Assembly: GCF_017304615.1 (NCBI RefSeq)
Contig: NZ_JAFKLZ010000002.1
Location: 186,001-250,000 of the forward strand
Length of the DNA stretch: 64,000 bases
DNA from: Sphingomonas sp.
Lineage (GTDB): Bacteria > Pseudomonadota > Alphaproteobacteria > Sphingomonadales > Sphingomonadaceae
Direction: 5' to 3'
Position numbers and translations under genes: made by a program. Below, in pieces: positions 26,476-36,227 of this stretch (position 1 is its first letter; each line of letters begins with the position of its first letter). Under the pieces are notes generated by a model. The model ran no database searches and was not told where the DNA came from. It saw nothing but the letters and a program-made list of their open reading frames with translations.

Positions 26476-29262
26476 ATGCCTCATCTCTACCTTGTCGATG
26501 GCTCCGGCTACATCTTCCGCGCCTATCACCAGCTGCCGCCGCTGACCAACCGACACGGAGTCCCGGCGGGGGCCGTCTATGGCTATACGGCGATGCTGTG
26601 GAAGCTCGCCGACGCGCTCGACAAGGCAGAGGGGCCGACTCACCTCGCAGTGGTGCTCGACAAGGGGTCGCATACGTTCCGCAACGACCTCTACGACAAA
26701 TACAAGGCGCAGCGCCCGCCGCCGCCAGAGGACCTGATCCCGCAATTCCCCCTGATCCGCGAAGCCACGCGCGCGTTCAGCCTGCCGTGCATCGAGCAGG
26801 AGGGGTTCGAGGCCGACGACATAATCGCCACCTACACCATGCGCGCAGTGGCGGCGGGGTGGGACGTCACCATCGTCAGTTCCGACAAGGACCTGATGCA
26901 GCTCATCGCCCTGCCCGGTGTCGACATGCTCGACACGATGAAGAACGAACGGCGCGGCGCGCCCTACGTGCACGAAAAGTTCGGCGTGCGGCCCGACCAG
27001 CTCGGCGACGTGCTCGCGCTGATGGGCGATGCGGTCGACAACGTGCCGGGCGTGCCGGGCATCGGGGCGAAGACCGCCGCCAAGCTGATCGGCGAATATG
27101 GCGATCTCGACGCCGTTCTCGCCGCCGTGCCCGGCATGAAGCCATCGAAGATGCGCGACAATCTGATCGAGCATGAGGAAATGGCGCGGTTGTCGCGTCA
27201 GCTCGTGGCGCTGCACACCGAGACCGACGTGCCGCTGACGCTCGACGAACTGAAGCTGGAGGGCATCCCGCCTGAACCCCTGCGCGCCTTTCTGGAGGAC
27301 CAGGGGTTCAAGACCATGCTGTCGCGCATGGCCGCGCATGCGCCGGGCCGCGAGACCGCCGATCCCGTCGCCGCGGCGGTCGGCGAGGTCGCGGCGGCGA
27401 CCCCGGACTTCGTCGACCTGCCCCCGATCGACTGCCACGCGTACGAGACGGTCACGACGATCGAACGGCTCGAGGCGTGGGTCGCGGAGAGCCGTGCCAG
27501 CGGCACGATCGCGATCGATACCGAAACCGACTCGCTCGACGCGATCGCCGCCAATTTGGTCGGCATCTGCCTGGCGACGAAGCCGGGGCGTGCCTGCTAC
27601 ATTCCGATCGCACACCGGTCGAGCGACGACATGTTCGGCGAAGTGCCGCCGCAACTGCCGCTTGCCGACGTGGTGCGGCTTCTTAAGCCGCTGCTGGTCG
27701 ATCCCGGCGTGCTCAAGATCGGGCACAACATCAAATACGACCTGAACGTACTGATCCGCCACGGTCTCGACGTGTCGCCGATCGACGACACGATGGTAAT
27801 GAGCTTCGACCTCGACGCCGGCCAGAGCCTTGCAGGGCACGGCATGGACGAGGCCGCCCACGCCGTCCTCGAACACACCTGCATAAGCTTCAAGGACGTG
27901 ACCGGCACCGGCAAGAAGGCGATCAGCTTCGCCCAGGTGCCGCTCGACCAGGCGACCCGGTATGGCGGCGAGGACGCCGACGTGACGTGGCGGCTGTGGA
28001 CGCGATTCAAGCCGCGGCTCGCCTATGAAGGCGCGACGCGCGTGTACGAGATGGTCGACCGACCGCTGATCCGGGTCGTCGCGGGCATGGAGCGCGCCGG
28101 GATCAAGGTCGATCGCGACCAACTCTCACGCCTCTCCGGCCAGTTCGCGCAGGAGATGGCGCGGCTGGAGGAAGCGATCCAGGCCGAGGCGGGCCAGCCC
28201 TTCCAGATCGGATCGACGCAGCAATTGGGCGCGATCCTGTTTGACAAGATGGGGCTGAAGGGCGGCAAGAAGGGCAAGTCCGGCGCCTATTCAACCGACG
28301 TCACCGTGCTCGAAAAGATGAAGGCGGAGGGCGTCGCGATCGCAGGGCTGGTGCTCGACTGGCGTCAGCTGTCGAAGCTCAAGTCGACCTACACCGACGC
28401 ACTACAGGCGCAGATCGACCGCGACACCGGCCGCGTCCACACCAGCTACAGCCTGACCGGCGCGCAGACCGGGCGCCTGTCCTCGACAGACCCGAATTTG
28501 CAGAACATCCCGATCCGCACTGAGACCGGCCGACAGATCCGCGACGCCTTCATCGCCGAACCCGGCCATGTGATCCTGGCCGCAGACTATTCGCAGATCG
28601 AGCTGCGCCTCGCCGCGCACATGGCCGACGTGCCGCCATTGCGCGACGCTTTCCTGCGTGGCGAGGACATCCACGCCGCAACCGCCAACGAACTGTTCGG
28701 CGAGGTCAATCGCGACACGCGCGGCCGCGCCAAGACGATCAACTTCGCGATCCTCTACGGCATTTCTCGCTGGGGTCTGGCGTCGCGGCTGGAGATCGAC
28801 CCGGACGAGGCGCAGGCGATGATCTCCCGCTATTTCGAGCGGTTTCCCGGCATCTCGGCGTACATCAATGAAACGCTCGAGGGCGTGCGGCGTCTGGGCT
28901 ACACTCAGACCCTGTTCGGGCGGAAGACGTGGTTCCCGCAGATCAAGGCCTCGATCCAGCATATCCGCCAAGGCGCCGAGCGCGCCGCGATCAACGCGCC
29001 GATCCAGGGCACGTCGGCCGACATCATCAAACGCGCGATGGCGCGGATGGGCCCAGCACTGAGCGAAGCGGGAGTGACGGGCACGAAGATGCTGCTCCAG
29101 GTCCATGACGAACTGGTGTTCGAAGTCCCGGACGACGAGGTCGAGGCTGCCAAGCCGGTGATCGAACACGTCATGGCGACCGCCGCCGAACCGGCCGTGA
29201 AGCTCAACGTCCCGCTTGGGATCGAGATTGGCACCGGGCCGAGCTGGGGTGCGGCGCACTAG
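26476..29262 (+). CDS. polA: DNA polymerase I
   Basis: A full-length three-domain Pol I of 928 residues. It has the N-terminal 5'-nuclease (VDGSGYIFRAYH, EADDIIATY, SSDKDLMQL, GDAVDNVPGVPGIG). The 3'-5' exonuclease domain has intact DTETDSLDA near residue 347, NIKYDLNVL and YGGEDADVTWRL. The polymerase has QTGRLSSTDPNLQNIPIRT, DYSQIELRL, KTINFAILYG and QVHDELVFE. It serves Okazaki-fragment and repair synthesis. A longer start at 26443 would add 11 residues (MARGWAISTHT) that do not fit the family, so I prefer the ATG of MPHLYLVDG. Confidence 0.97.
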   Translation: MPHLYLVDGSGYIFRAYHQLPPLTNRHGVPAGAVYGYTAMLWKLADALDKAEGPTHLAVVLDKGSHTFRNDLYDKYKAQRPPPPEDLIPQFPLIREATRAFSLPCIEQEGFEADDIIATYTMRAVAAGWDVTIVSSDKDLMQLIALPGVDMLDTMKNERRGAPYVHEKFGVRPDQLGDVLALMGDAVDNVPGVPGIGAKTAAKLIGEYGDLDAVLAAVPGMKPSKMRDNLIEHEEMARLSRQLVALHTETDVPLTLDELKLEGIPPEPLRAFLEDQGFKTMLSRMAAHAPGRETADPVAAAVGEVAAATPDFVDLPPIDCHAYETVTTIERLEAWVAESRASGTIAIDTETDSLDAIAANLVGICLATKPGRACYIPIAHRSSDDMFGEVPPQLPLADVVRLLKPLLVDPGVLKIGHNIKYDLNVLIRHGLDVSPIDDTMVMSFDLDAGQSLAGHGMDEAAHAVLEHTCISFKDVTGTGKKAISFAQVPLDQATRYGGEDADVTWRLWTRFKPRLAYEGATRVYEMVDRPLIRVVAGMERAGIKVDRDQLSRLSGQFAQEMARLEEAIQAEAGQPFQIGSTQQLGAILFDKMGLKGGKKGKSGAYSTDVTVLEKMKAEGVAIAGLVLDWRQLSKLKSTYTDALQAQIDRDTGRVHTSYSLTGAQTGRLSSTDPNLQNIPIRTETGRQIRDAFIAEPGHVILAADYSQIELRLAAHMADVPPLRDAFLRGEDIHAATANELFGEVNRDTRGRAKTINFAILYGISRWGLASRLEIDPDEAQAMISRYFERFPGISAYINETLEGVRRLGYTQTLFGRKTWFPQIKASIQHIRQGAERAAINAPIQGTSADIIKRAMARMGPALSEAGVTGTKMLLQVHDELVFEVPDDEVEAAKPVIEHVMATAAEPAVKLNVPLGIEIGTGPSWGAAH

Positions 29263-29288
29263 ATGACGGGCGTTGGAATTTTTCTCGC

Positions 29289-29355
29289 CACCCCGGCGAA
29301 TGCCGGCGTCCGGCGACCAGCCACACGCGACGCTACCCTAGCCTTCGCCGGGGTC
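29289..29355. repeat. Palindromic intergenic repeat (CCCCGGCGAATGCCGG type)
   Basis: CACCCCGGCGAATGCCGGCG at the left and CCTTCGCCGGGGTCG at the right pair in reverse, and smaller GGCG/CGCC arms lie inside. It is located between polA and the flippase gene and may work as a terminator or processing site. It belongs to the same loose class as the elements at 3358 and 37556. Confidence 0.6.
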
Positions 29356-29374
29356 GCGCTCACGAAAGTGCGTC

Positions 29375-30877
29375 GTGGCTGAAACCCCTTCCGACATCGG
29401 CACGCTCGCTAAGGGCGGCCGCACCAATATCGGCGGGTTCGCCATCCGGCTGATCGCGCGGATGCCGTTCCTGTTCATCGCGGGGCGGATGTACGGCCCG
29501 GACGCGGTGGGGCGCTACGCGCTCGCGGTGGTGGTGATCGAACTCGGCGCACTGATCGCGACATTGGGGCTAAAGCGCGGGCTGGCGCTCGCGCTGGCTG
29601 AAGGACCAGAAGGGCGCGGTGATGCCGGGACGGTGTGGGATGCGCTGCTCCTCGCGCTGATCGCCGCGCTGGCGATCGGTGGGCTGCTGTTCGCTTTCCC
29701 GCAAGCCATGTTCCCCGACGGCGTCACCGACGGCTTCGATCGCTGGTTCGCGCTGACGATCATTCCGATCGCGCTGTCCGACGTATCGCTTGCCGCGCTA
29801 GCCTATCGCCGCAACATCGCGGCGTCGGTGACGGCGCGCGCGATCGTCGAGCCTTGGACGATTTCGGTCGCGGTCCTGGTCTATTATTACATCGCGCGCG
29901 GCGACGGTTTGATGCTCGCTTATATGACCGCGCTGACCGCGGCGATGGTCGCGTCGCTGATCCCGATGATCCGCAGCTATGGCCGCCCGCACGGCTGGCG
30001 CCCGCATCTGGGACGCGTCGCGGCGATGGCGCGGCGCAACGCGCCGCTGGCCGGAGCCGAGACGATCGAATGGGGCACGCGCAACGTCGACCGCTTCATC
30101 CTGGGCGTGATGTTCGAGCCCAAATATGTCGGCATCTACTACATGGCGCAGCAGATCAGCTCGATACCGCAGAAACTGAAATCGAGCTTCGACCCGATCC
30201 TCGGCCCCGTCATTACTCAGAGCCTGGCGAAGGACGACCGCGCCGCAATCGCGCAGCAAGTCCGCCAGGTCGGGTTCTGGATCATGTCGGCGCAGGCGAT
30301 CGTCGCACTGATGGGGTCGATTCCGGGCCAAGCGGTGATGGGGCTGATCGGCCCGCAATTCGTCGCGGGCACCGCCGCGCTCGGCTTCCTGTTGTGGGGA
30401 GAGGTGCTGGCGACGCAAGGCGCGGTCAGCGAAGCCGCGCTCGTCTATATGGCGCGGCACCGCAACCTGATGATCTCGATCTTCATGCTTGCGTTCCAGA
30501 TCGGCCTCAGCTTCGCGCTGATCCTCGTGATGCGCCGCATGGGCTGGCCGACCAACTACCAGGCGGCAGGCCCCGCACTGGCGCTGTTGCTGTCACTGAC
30601 ACTCACCTCGCTGATCAAGGCGAGCGTGCTGCGCCGGATGCTCGGCGCGCCGGTAATGGCGTGGCGCTGGTCGTTCCTGGCGGCGATCGGCGCGTCGGTC
30701 GTGGTCGGGACCTTGTTCACGCTGCTGCCGAAGCGGTTCGAATGGGCGGAACTGGTGTTCGGCGAACCTGCTTTGGTGGCGGCGTTCCTGTTTGTCGTGT
30801 GGCGCTACGCGTTCAAGGCCGAGGACCGGACCCTGTTCCAGAAACTGCCCGGCGCTGGGCGACCCGACACGGTCTAG
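29375..30877 (+). CDS. Polysaccharide / lipid-linked oligosaccharide flippase (Wzx-like)
   Basis: A 500-residue MOP-superfamily exporter with about 12-14 helices. The N-terminal GGRTNIGGFAIRLIARMPFLFIAGRMYGPDAVGRYAL resembles the first helices of polysaccharide_synt proteins. EWGTRNVDRFILGVMFEPKYVGIYY matches the conserved helix 7-8 region. It would flip polyprenyl-linked glycans across the inner membrane. The start is GTG. No polymerase is adjacent, but the lipid-linked sugar genes at 20.5-26.4 kb lie on the other side of polA. It abuts the convergent ankyrin gene. Confidence 0.82.
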   Translation: MAETPSDIGTLAKGGRTNIGGFAIRLIARMPFLFIAGRMYGPDAVGRYALAVVVIELGALIATLGLKRGLALALAEGPEGRGDAGTVWDALLLALIAALAIGGLLFAFPQAMFPDGVTDGFDRWFALTIIPIALSDVSLAALAYRRNIAASVTARAIVEPWTISVAVLVYYYIARGDGLMLAYMTALTAAMVASLIPMIRSYGRPHGWRPHLGRVAAMARRNAPLAGAETIEWGTRNVDRFILGVMFEPKYVGIYYMAQQISSIPQKLKSSFDPILGPVITQSLAKDDRAAIAQQVRQVGFWIMSAQAIVALMGSIPGQAVMGLIGPQFVAGTAALGFLLWGEVLATQGAVSEAALVYMARHRNLMISIFMLAFQIGLSFALILVMRRMGWPTNYQAAGPALALLLSLTLTSLIKASVLRRMLGAPVMAWRWSFLAAIGASVVVGTLFTLLPKRFEWAELVFGEPALVAAFLFVVWRYAFKAEDRTLFQKLPGAGRPDTV

Positions 30878-31483
30878 CTAGAGCGTCGGCCCCGACACCG
30901 CGCGGCGAGTCTTGACCGGCACATCCTTGAACAGTTTGGCGAGCGTTGCGCTGCGTGCGTCCTCATTGGCGTAATCGCGCGCCGACTTGCCGGCCAGATA
31001 GTCCTTGCGATCAGGATCGGCGCCGCCGTCGAGCAGCGTGCGGACCATTTCCTCGTCGCGACGCAGCACCGCCTTGATCAGCGGGGTCTGTCCACCTTCG
31101 CCGACGAAGTTGGGGTTGGCCTTGCCCTTCAGCAGGATCGGGATCAGGCCGGCGAAGCCGCGATCAACCGCGACGATCAGCGGCGTGTTGCCTGCATTGT
31201 CCTTGATGTTGGGATTGGCGCCCTTGGCGAGCAGATAGCTGATGTAGCGCGAGTCGTTGCGCTTTGCGACGATGTGCAAAGCGGTTTCGCCGGTCGTCAC
31301 ATCCTGCGTGTCGATGATCCGCGACCCGGGTTTGGCGAGTATCTTATCGACATCGGCCCCCTTGTCCTCGCGAACCGCATTGAGGAATTCATAACCCGGG
31401 GAGCCCTTCAGCTGCGCGACGGCTGGAACCGAGGCAACGATCAGGACGCCGGCGAGGGCGAGGCGGAGAAACGAAGGGGCCAT
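30878..31483 (-). CDS. Exported ankyrin-repeat protein
   Basis: A 201-residue protein with a signal peptide (about residues 1-23, cleavage near AVAQ) and four ankyrin repeats. Examples are GETALHIVAKRNDSRYISYLLAKGANPN, then GNTPLIVAVDRG and GQTPLIKAVLRRDEEMVRTLLDGGADPD. It is probably a periplasmic protein-interaction module. AAGG lies upstream of the ATG at 31483. A much longer upstream frame runs antisense to the SCO gene and is rejected. It is divergent from the SCO gene, with 69 bases between. Confidence 0.9.
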   Translation of the reverse strand: MAPSFLRLALAGVLIVASVPAVAQLKGSPGYEFLNAVREDKGADVDKILAKPGSRIIDTQDVTTGETALHIVAKRNDSRYISYLLAKGANPNIKDNAGNTPLIVAVDRGFAGLIPILLKGKANPNFVGEGGQTPLIKAVLRRDEEMVRTLLDGGADPDRKDYLAGKSARDYANEDARSATLAKLFKDVPVKTRRAVSGPTL

Positions 31484-31552
31484 GAGCGAATACCTTGGAA
31501 GGGAGCGGCTAACTTGCGTCTCCGCCCCTAAAGGATCAAGGCTGGCGCCGCG

Positions 31553-32125
31553 ATGAATTTTTCCCGAATGTCGATCGTTGTGGCGCTGGCGCTGGCGAGT
31601 TGCACGTCGCCGCCGCCCCCGCTGGCCGGTGCGAAGATCGGCGGTCCCTTCGCGCTGACCGACCAGAACGGCAAGACGGCCACCGACAAGAGCTTCGCCG
31701 GCAAATACCGGATCATGTATTTCGGCTATACTTTCTGCCCGGACGTGTGCCCAACCACGGCGCAGACGATCGGCGCGGCGATGCGCAGTCTCGACAAGAG
31801 CGACCCCGCTTTGTCGGCCAAGGTCGTGCCGGTATTCGTGACGATCGACCCGGAACGCGACACGCCCAAGGTGGTCGGCCAGTTCGTCCGCGCTTTTTAC
31901 CCGCGCTTCGTCGGGCTCACCGGCAGCCCCGCGGTGATCAAGGCGGTAGCGCGCGAATATGGCGTGTTCGCCACCAAGGGGAAAACCACCCCGGGCGGCG
32001 GCTATCTGGTCGATCACAGCAACGCCGCCTATCTGATGGATCCCGACAACAAGCCGATCGCATTGCTCCCGACCGACGAAGGAGCCGAAGCGACCGCCGA
32101 CGAGATCAAGCGCTGGGTCAAATGA
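31553..32125 (+). CDS. SCO family protein (copper chaperone / thiol-disulfide)
   Basis: A 190-residue SCO1/SenC protein that loads copper or reduces the CuA site of cytochrome oxidase. A lipoprotein-type leader ends VALALASC (Cys at about 17), so it is likely anchored in the membrane facing the periplasm. The copper motif CPDVC lies near residue 64, and the third ligand His occurs in YLVDHSNAAYL near 158. The thioredoxin fold segments (FGYTFCPDVCPT, VPVFVTIDPERDTP) are intact. The stop overlaps the next start (ATGA). Confidence 0.95.
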   Translation: MNFSRMSIVVALALASCTSPPPPLAGAKIGGPFALTDQNGKTATDKSFAGKYRIMYFGYTFCPDVCPTTAQTIGAAMRSLDKSDPALSAKVVPVFVTIDPERDTPKVVGQFVRAFYPRFVGLTGSPAVIKAVAREYGVFATKGKTTPGGGYLVDHSNAAYLMDPDNKPIALLPTDEGAEATADEIKRWVK

Positions 32126-32559
32126 CCACGGACAGGTTCTGGGAAACGAAGGCGCTGGCCGAACTCGACCGCGGCCAATGGGAGGCTTTGTGCGACGGCT
32201 GCGGCAAATGCTGCCTGCACAAGCTGGAGGACGATGAGTCCGGCGAGCTCTATCCGACCAACGTCGCGTGCAAGTTGCTCGATCGCCGCACGGCGCAGTG
32301 CAAGGATTACAAGAACCGCCGCAAATTCGTGCCCGATTGCGTGCGGCTCGACATTGACAACGTCTTCACGACCGAATGGCTGCCATCGACTTGCGCGTAT
32401 CGGCTACGCTCGAACGGCGAGAAGCTGCCCGACTGGCATTATCTGGTATGTGGCGACCGCGAAGCGGTGCATCGCGCGGGCGAATCGACGCGCGGCTGGA
32501 CGGTCAGCGAGGACGATGCCGGCGACCTCGAATTCCACATGGTCGATCGTAAGTTGTGA
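32122..32559 (+). CDS. YcgN family cysteine-cluster protein
   Basis: A 145-residue protein of the YcgN/UPF0260 type with the cysteine pattern CDGCGKCCLHKLED near residues 24-37, then C-K-D-Y and PDCVRLD further on. The arrangement suits binding of a metal or iron-sulfur cluster, as in the zinc/iron-chelating CxxCxxCC family. The catalytic role is unknown. It is translationally coupled to SCO upstream (ATGA) and to the YgjP-type protease downstream (GTGA). Confidence 0.92.
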   Translation: MTTDRFWETKALAELDRGQWEALCDGCGKCCLHKLEDDESGELYPTNVACKLLDRRTAQCKDYKNRRKFVPDCVRLDIDNVFTTEWLPSTCAYRLRSNGEKLPDWHYLVCGDREAVHRAGESTRGWTVSEDDAGDLEFHMVDRKL

Positions 32560-33242
32560 ACCCGCTTACCGACAGCGAGATCGAGATCGTGCGCCATGCC
32601 CGGGCGCGGCGGATGCGGCTGTCGGTCGATCCGGCGAGCGGGCGCGTGCGCCTGACGCTGCCGCCCCGTGCCTCGCTCAAGCGCGCGATGACATGGGTGG
32701 AGGAACATCGCGGCTGGATCGACGCGCAACGTGTCAAGCTGCCCGAGGCGCGACCCTTCGAACCCGGCGCGATAATGCCGGTCGAGGGCGAGGATGTCGT
32801 GATCGACTGGTCGCCGGAACGGCCGCGAACGATCCGCATCGAGGACGGACGACTGGCATGCGGCGGCCCGATCGAGGGCCTTTCCCGCCGCATCGAGACT
32901 TGGCTCAAGCGCCGCGCCCTTTCCGTCCTGTCCGACGAGACTGCTTATTACGCCGCCAAGGTTGGGGTCGGCATCACGCGCGTGTCAGTCGCCGATCCCA
33001 AGGCGCGCTGGGGCAGTTGCGCGTCGACCGGCGCGATCCGCTATAGCTGGCGACTGATCTTCGCCCCGCCGCATGTCCGCCGCGCTACCGTCGCGCACGA
33101 AGTCGCGCACCGGCTGCACATGAACCATTCGCCCGCTTTCTACGCGGCCTTGCGCGATTTGTACGGCGCGGACCCGGCCCCGGCGCGCGCTTGGCTCAAG
33201 CGCCACGGCGCGGGGCTTCACTGGCTGGGGCGGCGATCCTGA
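32556..33242 (+). CDS. YgjP-like (DUF45) zinc metallopeptidase
   Basis: A 228-residue SprT/WLM-like protein. The hallmarks are RWGSCASTGAIRYSWRLIFAP near residue 150 and the zinc motif HEVAHRLHMNHSPAFY near 180, with two His, the Glu and a third His. The N-terminal strand-rich part (RARRMRLSVDPASGRVRLTLP) is typical of the family. Starts at GTG overlapping the previous TGA. Its last 25 bases overlap the convergent PBP gene. Confidence 0.92.
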   Translation: MNPLTDSEIEIVRHARARRMRLSVDPASGRVRLTLPPRASLKRAMTWVEEHRGWIDAQRVKLPEARPFEPGAIMPVEGEDVVIDWSPERPRTIRIEDGRLACGGPIEGLSRRIETWLKRRALSVLSDETAYYAAKVGVGITRVSVADPKARWGSCASTGAIRYSWRLIFAPPHVRRATVAHEVAHRLHMNHSPAFYAALRDLYGADPAPARAWLKRHGAGLHWLGRRS

Positions 33243-35359
33243 ACGTCGCGGGGGCGGTCGGCCGGTTGTGAATGGTCGCGCGGCGGGGTGCGCGGCTTGC
33301 CCCCGCTCGAATCGTCGCCGGTCACGCGGTCGAGCCATTTCTTGTCCAGCCGTTCGGGCTGTTTCGCGGCTCCGGCTCCGTCGGGCGCGGTCTGGGGCGT
33401 ATCGCCCTCGGACTGCGGCGGCAGGCCGGCGTCGCCGCCGCCCATGCCGTCGTCTGGCGCGATCCGGTCAGGCTGGATCGGGTTGCCGTCAGGGTCGACC
33501 AGCGGGCCGTCGTCCGGCATGCCGAAATCGCTTTCATTCTCCAACTGCCATTCGGGCAGCGTGACCGCGGTGTCGAACTGCTCGATTGGCCGCCCGGCGG
33601 TCGCGACTTTCATGAACGCCGCAAAGGCGCGAGCGGGCGCGGTGCCGCCCTGCAGGCCCGGCACGACCTTGGCGTCGTCGCGGCCCATCCAAACGCCCGT
33701 CGTCAGCCCGGAGGAAAAGCCGATGAACCAGCCGTCCTTGTTCGACGTGGTCGTCCCCGTCTTGCCCGCGACCGGCCGCCCGATCTGCGCCGCGCGGCCG
33801 GTGCCGGTGTTGACCGCGGTCTGGAGCAGGTCGGTCATCTCCTGTGCGACATAGGGCGCTACCAAAACATGGCTGCGGTCGACCTCATGCGCGTAGATCG
33901 TCTCGCCCATCGATGTGACCTTGGTGATGCCATAGGGCGTCACCGCCACGCCCTTGTTGGCGACGCTGGCGAAGGCGCGAGTCATGTCGATCACGCGGAC
34001 GTCGTTCGACCCCAGCACCATCGACGGATAGGTCGAGATCGGAGTCGAGATGCCGAACCGCCGCGCCATGTCGGCGATCGTCGAAAAGCCGACCTCCTCG
34101 CCCAGTTGCGCAGCGACGGTATTGACCGAATAGGCGAACGCCGTCCGCAGATCCATTTCGCCCGAATTGTGCCCCGACGAGTTGCGCGGGCTCCAGCCGT
34201 TGATCGTCACCGGCTGGTCGACGACGCGATCGGTCGGTCGCTTCCCGGCCTCCAGCGCGGCGAGATAGACGAACAATTTGAACGACGACCCTGGCTGGCG
34301 CAGCGCGGTGACCGACCGGTTATAGTTCGACGTCACATAGTCCTTGCCGCCGACCATCGCGCGCACCGCGCCGTCCCGGTCCAGGCTGATCAACGCCCCT
34401 TGCGCATTGGATGGCGCGTTGGCGGCGATCGCTGCGTCGGCGGCCTTCTGCATCTTGATGTCGATCGTCGTCCACACTTCCAGCGGACGGTTGGGTTCGT
34501 CGATCAGGTTTTCGAGCTGCGGCAGCGCCCAGTCGGTGAAATAGCGCACGCTGTTCTGGTTGGGTTCGGGCGCCAGCTTGACCAGTTTCGGGTTCGCGGC
34601 TGCCGCTTCCGCGGCGGTTATCTTGCCGGTTTCCTTCATCAGCCCGATCACCACGCCCGCGCGACCGACGGCGGCCTCCGCGTCGGCGGTCGGCGAATAA
34701 TGCGACGGCGCCTTGACCAGCCCGGCGATGATCGCCGCCTCGTTCAACGTCAGGTGATCGGCGCCATGGCCGAAGAATTTGCGGCTCGCTGCGTCGATGC
34801 CGTACGCCCCACCCCCGAAATAAACCTTGTTGAGGTATAGTTCGAGCACTTGGTCCTTCGTGAACTTGCGCTCCATCGCGAGCGCCAGGATGCCCTCGCG
34901 GAACTTGCGGCCGAACTGCTTGGCCGACGACAGGAAGATGTTGCGCGCCAGCTGCTGCGTGATCGTCGATCCGCCCTGTTTCCATCGGCCTTCGGTGACG
35001 CGGACCTGCACCGATCGGATCATGCCGATCGGATCGACGCCGGGATGCTCGCGGAAGCGGCGATCCTCGACCGCGACCATCGCGTCCTTCATCACTTGCG
35101 GGATCTGGTCGTAGGTCAGCCATTCGCCGTAACTCGGCCCCAGGCTGACGATCGGCGTCCCGTCCGCGGCGAGAACGCGGATCATCTGGCCGTTGGGTGA
35201 GGATTTGAGCTCATCGAAGCTCGGCAGCTGCCCCCGCGTCACATAGACCGCGATGACCAGCGCCAGCAGCGCGAGGATGAAGCCGATGCCGGTAATCTTC
35301 AGCGCCAGCATCAGCCAGCGCCGCCACTTCGGCACGATACGAACGGATTTACTCGCCAC
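33218..35359 (-). CDS. Penicillin-binding protein, class A (PBP1 family)
   Basis: A 713-residue bifunctional murein synthase anchored by one N-terminal helix (about residues 14-36). The glycosyltransferase-51 domain has VEDRRFREHPGVD, GGSTITQQLARN and YLNKVYFGGGAYGI. The transpeptidase domain has PGSSFKLF with the catalytic Ser, SVN and AGKTGTTTSNKDGWFIG. A Pro/Asp-rich tail of about 90 residues extends past the catalytic domains and is likely disordered in the periplasm. It polymerises and cross-links peptidoglycan. Its end overlaps the YgjP-like gene. Confidence 0.95.
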   Translation of the reverse strand: MASKSVRIVPKWRRWLMLALKITGIGFILALLALVIAVYVTRGQLPSFDELKSSPNGQMIRVLAADGTPIVSLGPSYGEWLTYDQIPQVMKDAMVAVEDRRFREHPGVDPIGMIRSVQVRVTEGRWKQGGSTITQQLARNIFLSSAKQFGRKFREGILALAMERKFTKDQVLELYLNKVYFGGGAYGIDAASRKFFGHGADHLTLNEAAIIAGLVKAPSHYSPTADAEAAVGRAGVVIGLMKETGKITAAEAAAANPKLVKLAPEPNQNSVRYFTDWALPQLENLIDEPNRPLEVWTTIDIKMQKAADAAIAANAPSNAQGALISLDRDGAVRAMVGGKDYVTSNYNRSVTALRQPGSSFKLFVYLAALEAGKRPTDRVVDQPVTINGWSPRNSSGHNSGEMDLRTAFAYSVNTVAAQLGEEVGFSTIADMARRFGISTPISTYPSMVLGSNDVRVIDMTRAFASVANKGVAVTPYGITKVTSMGETIYAHEVDRSHVLVAPYVAQEMTDLLQTAVNTGTGRAAQIGRPVAGKTGTTTSNKDGWFIGFSSGLTTGVWMGRDDAKVVPGLQGGTAPARAFAAFMKVATAGRPIEQFDTAVTLPEWQLENESDFGMPDDGPLVDPDGNPIQPDRIAPDDGMGGGDAGLPPQSEGDTPQTAPDGAGAAKQPERLDKKWLDRVTGDDSSGGKPRTPPRDHSQPADRPRDVQDRRPSQ

Positions 35360-35401
35360 GGACGCGAGATACCGGAGAGGAGTCGCGCCTACAAGCGGCC
35401 G

Positions 35402-35839
35402 TTAATCATCGCCTCGCGGCCGAAAATCGAGGCTCACCGAATTCATGCAATAACGCAGCCCGGTCGGCGGCGGGCCGTCGGGGAAGACATGGCCCAGATG
35501 GCTGTCGCACCGCGCGCAGCGAGTCTCGGTCCGCGTCATGCCATGGCTGATGTCGCTATGGTTGGTGACATGATCCTCGGCGATCGGCTGGGTGAAGCTC
35601 GGCCAGCCCGACCCCGAATCATATTTGTCGGCGCTGTCGAACAGATCGAGCTCGCACGCGGCGCAGGCGTAGATGCCGTCCGCCTTGTTGTCGTTGTACA
35701 ATCCGGTGAAGGCACGTTCGGTGCCCGCCTCGCGCAGTACGTGATACTGTTCGGGCGTCAGGCGCTTGCGCCATTCGGACTCGGGGAGCGAAATGTGTTC
35801 CATGCGAAACGAGATCGGATCGCGCGGGTCTTGCGTCAA
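35402..35839 (-). CDS. msrB: Peptide-methionine (R)-S-oxide reductase
   Basis: A 145-residue MsrB reducing methionine-R-sulfoxide in proteins. It has two zinc-binding CxxC pairs (CAAC near 58-61, CARC near 107-110), [20 protein letters not shown] and the catalytic Cys in [11 protein letters not shown]. The start at 35839 gives a short extension; an internal ATG at 35803 ([11 protein letters not shown]) would also make a complete domain. It lies 42 bases upstream of the PBP gene on the same strand. Confidence 0.95.
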   Translation of the reverse strand: MTQDPRDPISFRMEHISLPESEWRKRLTPEQYHVLREAGTERAFTGLYNDNKADGIYACAACELDLFDSADKYDSGSGWPSFTQPIAEDHVTNHSDISHGMTRTETRCARCDSHLGHVFPDGPPPTGLRYCMNSVSLDFRPRGDD

Positions 35840-35860
35840 GCGGAACGTCGCTGATCCGGG

Positions 35861-36145
35861 TTATTTCCAGTCGGGCACGAGCAGGATCACCGACAGAAAG
35901 AACAGCCCGGTCAGCGTCGCCGGAATCGCGACCAGCGCGAGAACAACCGACGCCGCGATCCGCTGCCCCGCCGCCGCCAGCCGATCGCCAAGGAACAGCA
36001 CCGCAGCCGGCACGCCGAGCATCACCAGCCATAGCCCGATATTGTCGCCCGACACCGTCGCGTCGCTCAGGCCCCAAACGAAGAAGAAGGCAAAGATCGC
36101 GGCCGTGGCAGCGACGACGCCGAACAGGATGCGATAGGCCAGCAT
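35861..36145 (-). CDS. Small membrane protein of unknown function
   Basis: A 94-residue hydrophobic protein with three probable helices (about residues 3-25, 35-52 and 60-86) and an aromatic C-terminus VPDWK. I recognise no family. A TTG two codons upstream is in frame, but the ATG is the simpler start. The gene is 21 bases before msrB on the same strand and is divergent from gltX. Confidence 0.7.
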   Translation of the reverse strand: MLAYRILFGVVAATAAIFAFFFVWGLSDATVSGDNIGLWLVMLGVPAAVLFLGDRLAAAGQRIAASVVLALVAIPATLTGLFFLSVILLVPDWK

Positions 36146-36227
36146 GGGCAAAGTCTATCGCATCGTTCCGCCAGCGCAACATCCGCCGCCCGTTGCCGCT
36201 GATGCTCCCGATCCCTAAAGCGCCGCG

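Noticed and set aside
26425-28122. Long minus-strand frame opposite polA
   Set aside because: Antisense to polA, low-complexity and without domain.
30878-32017. Extended N-terminus for the ankyrin protein
   Set aside because: The extension is antisense to the SCO gene, while the internal ATG gives a good signal peptide with a ribosome-binding site.
33272-34840. Long plus-strand frame opposite the class A PBP
   Set aside because: Antisense to an intact PBP with all catalytic motifs; composition typical of a shadow frame.
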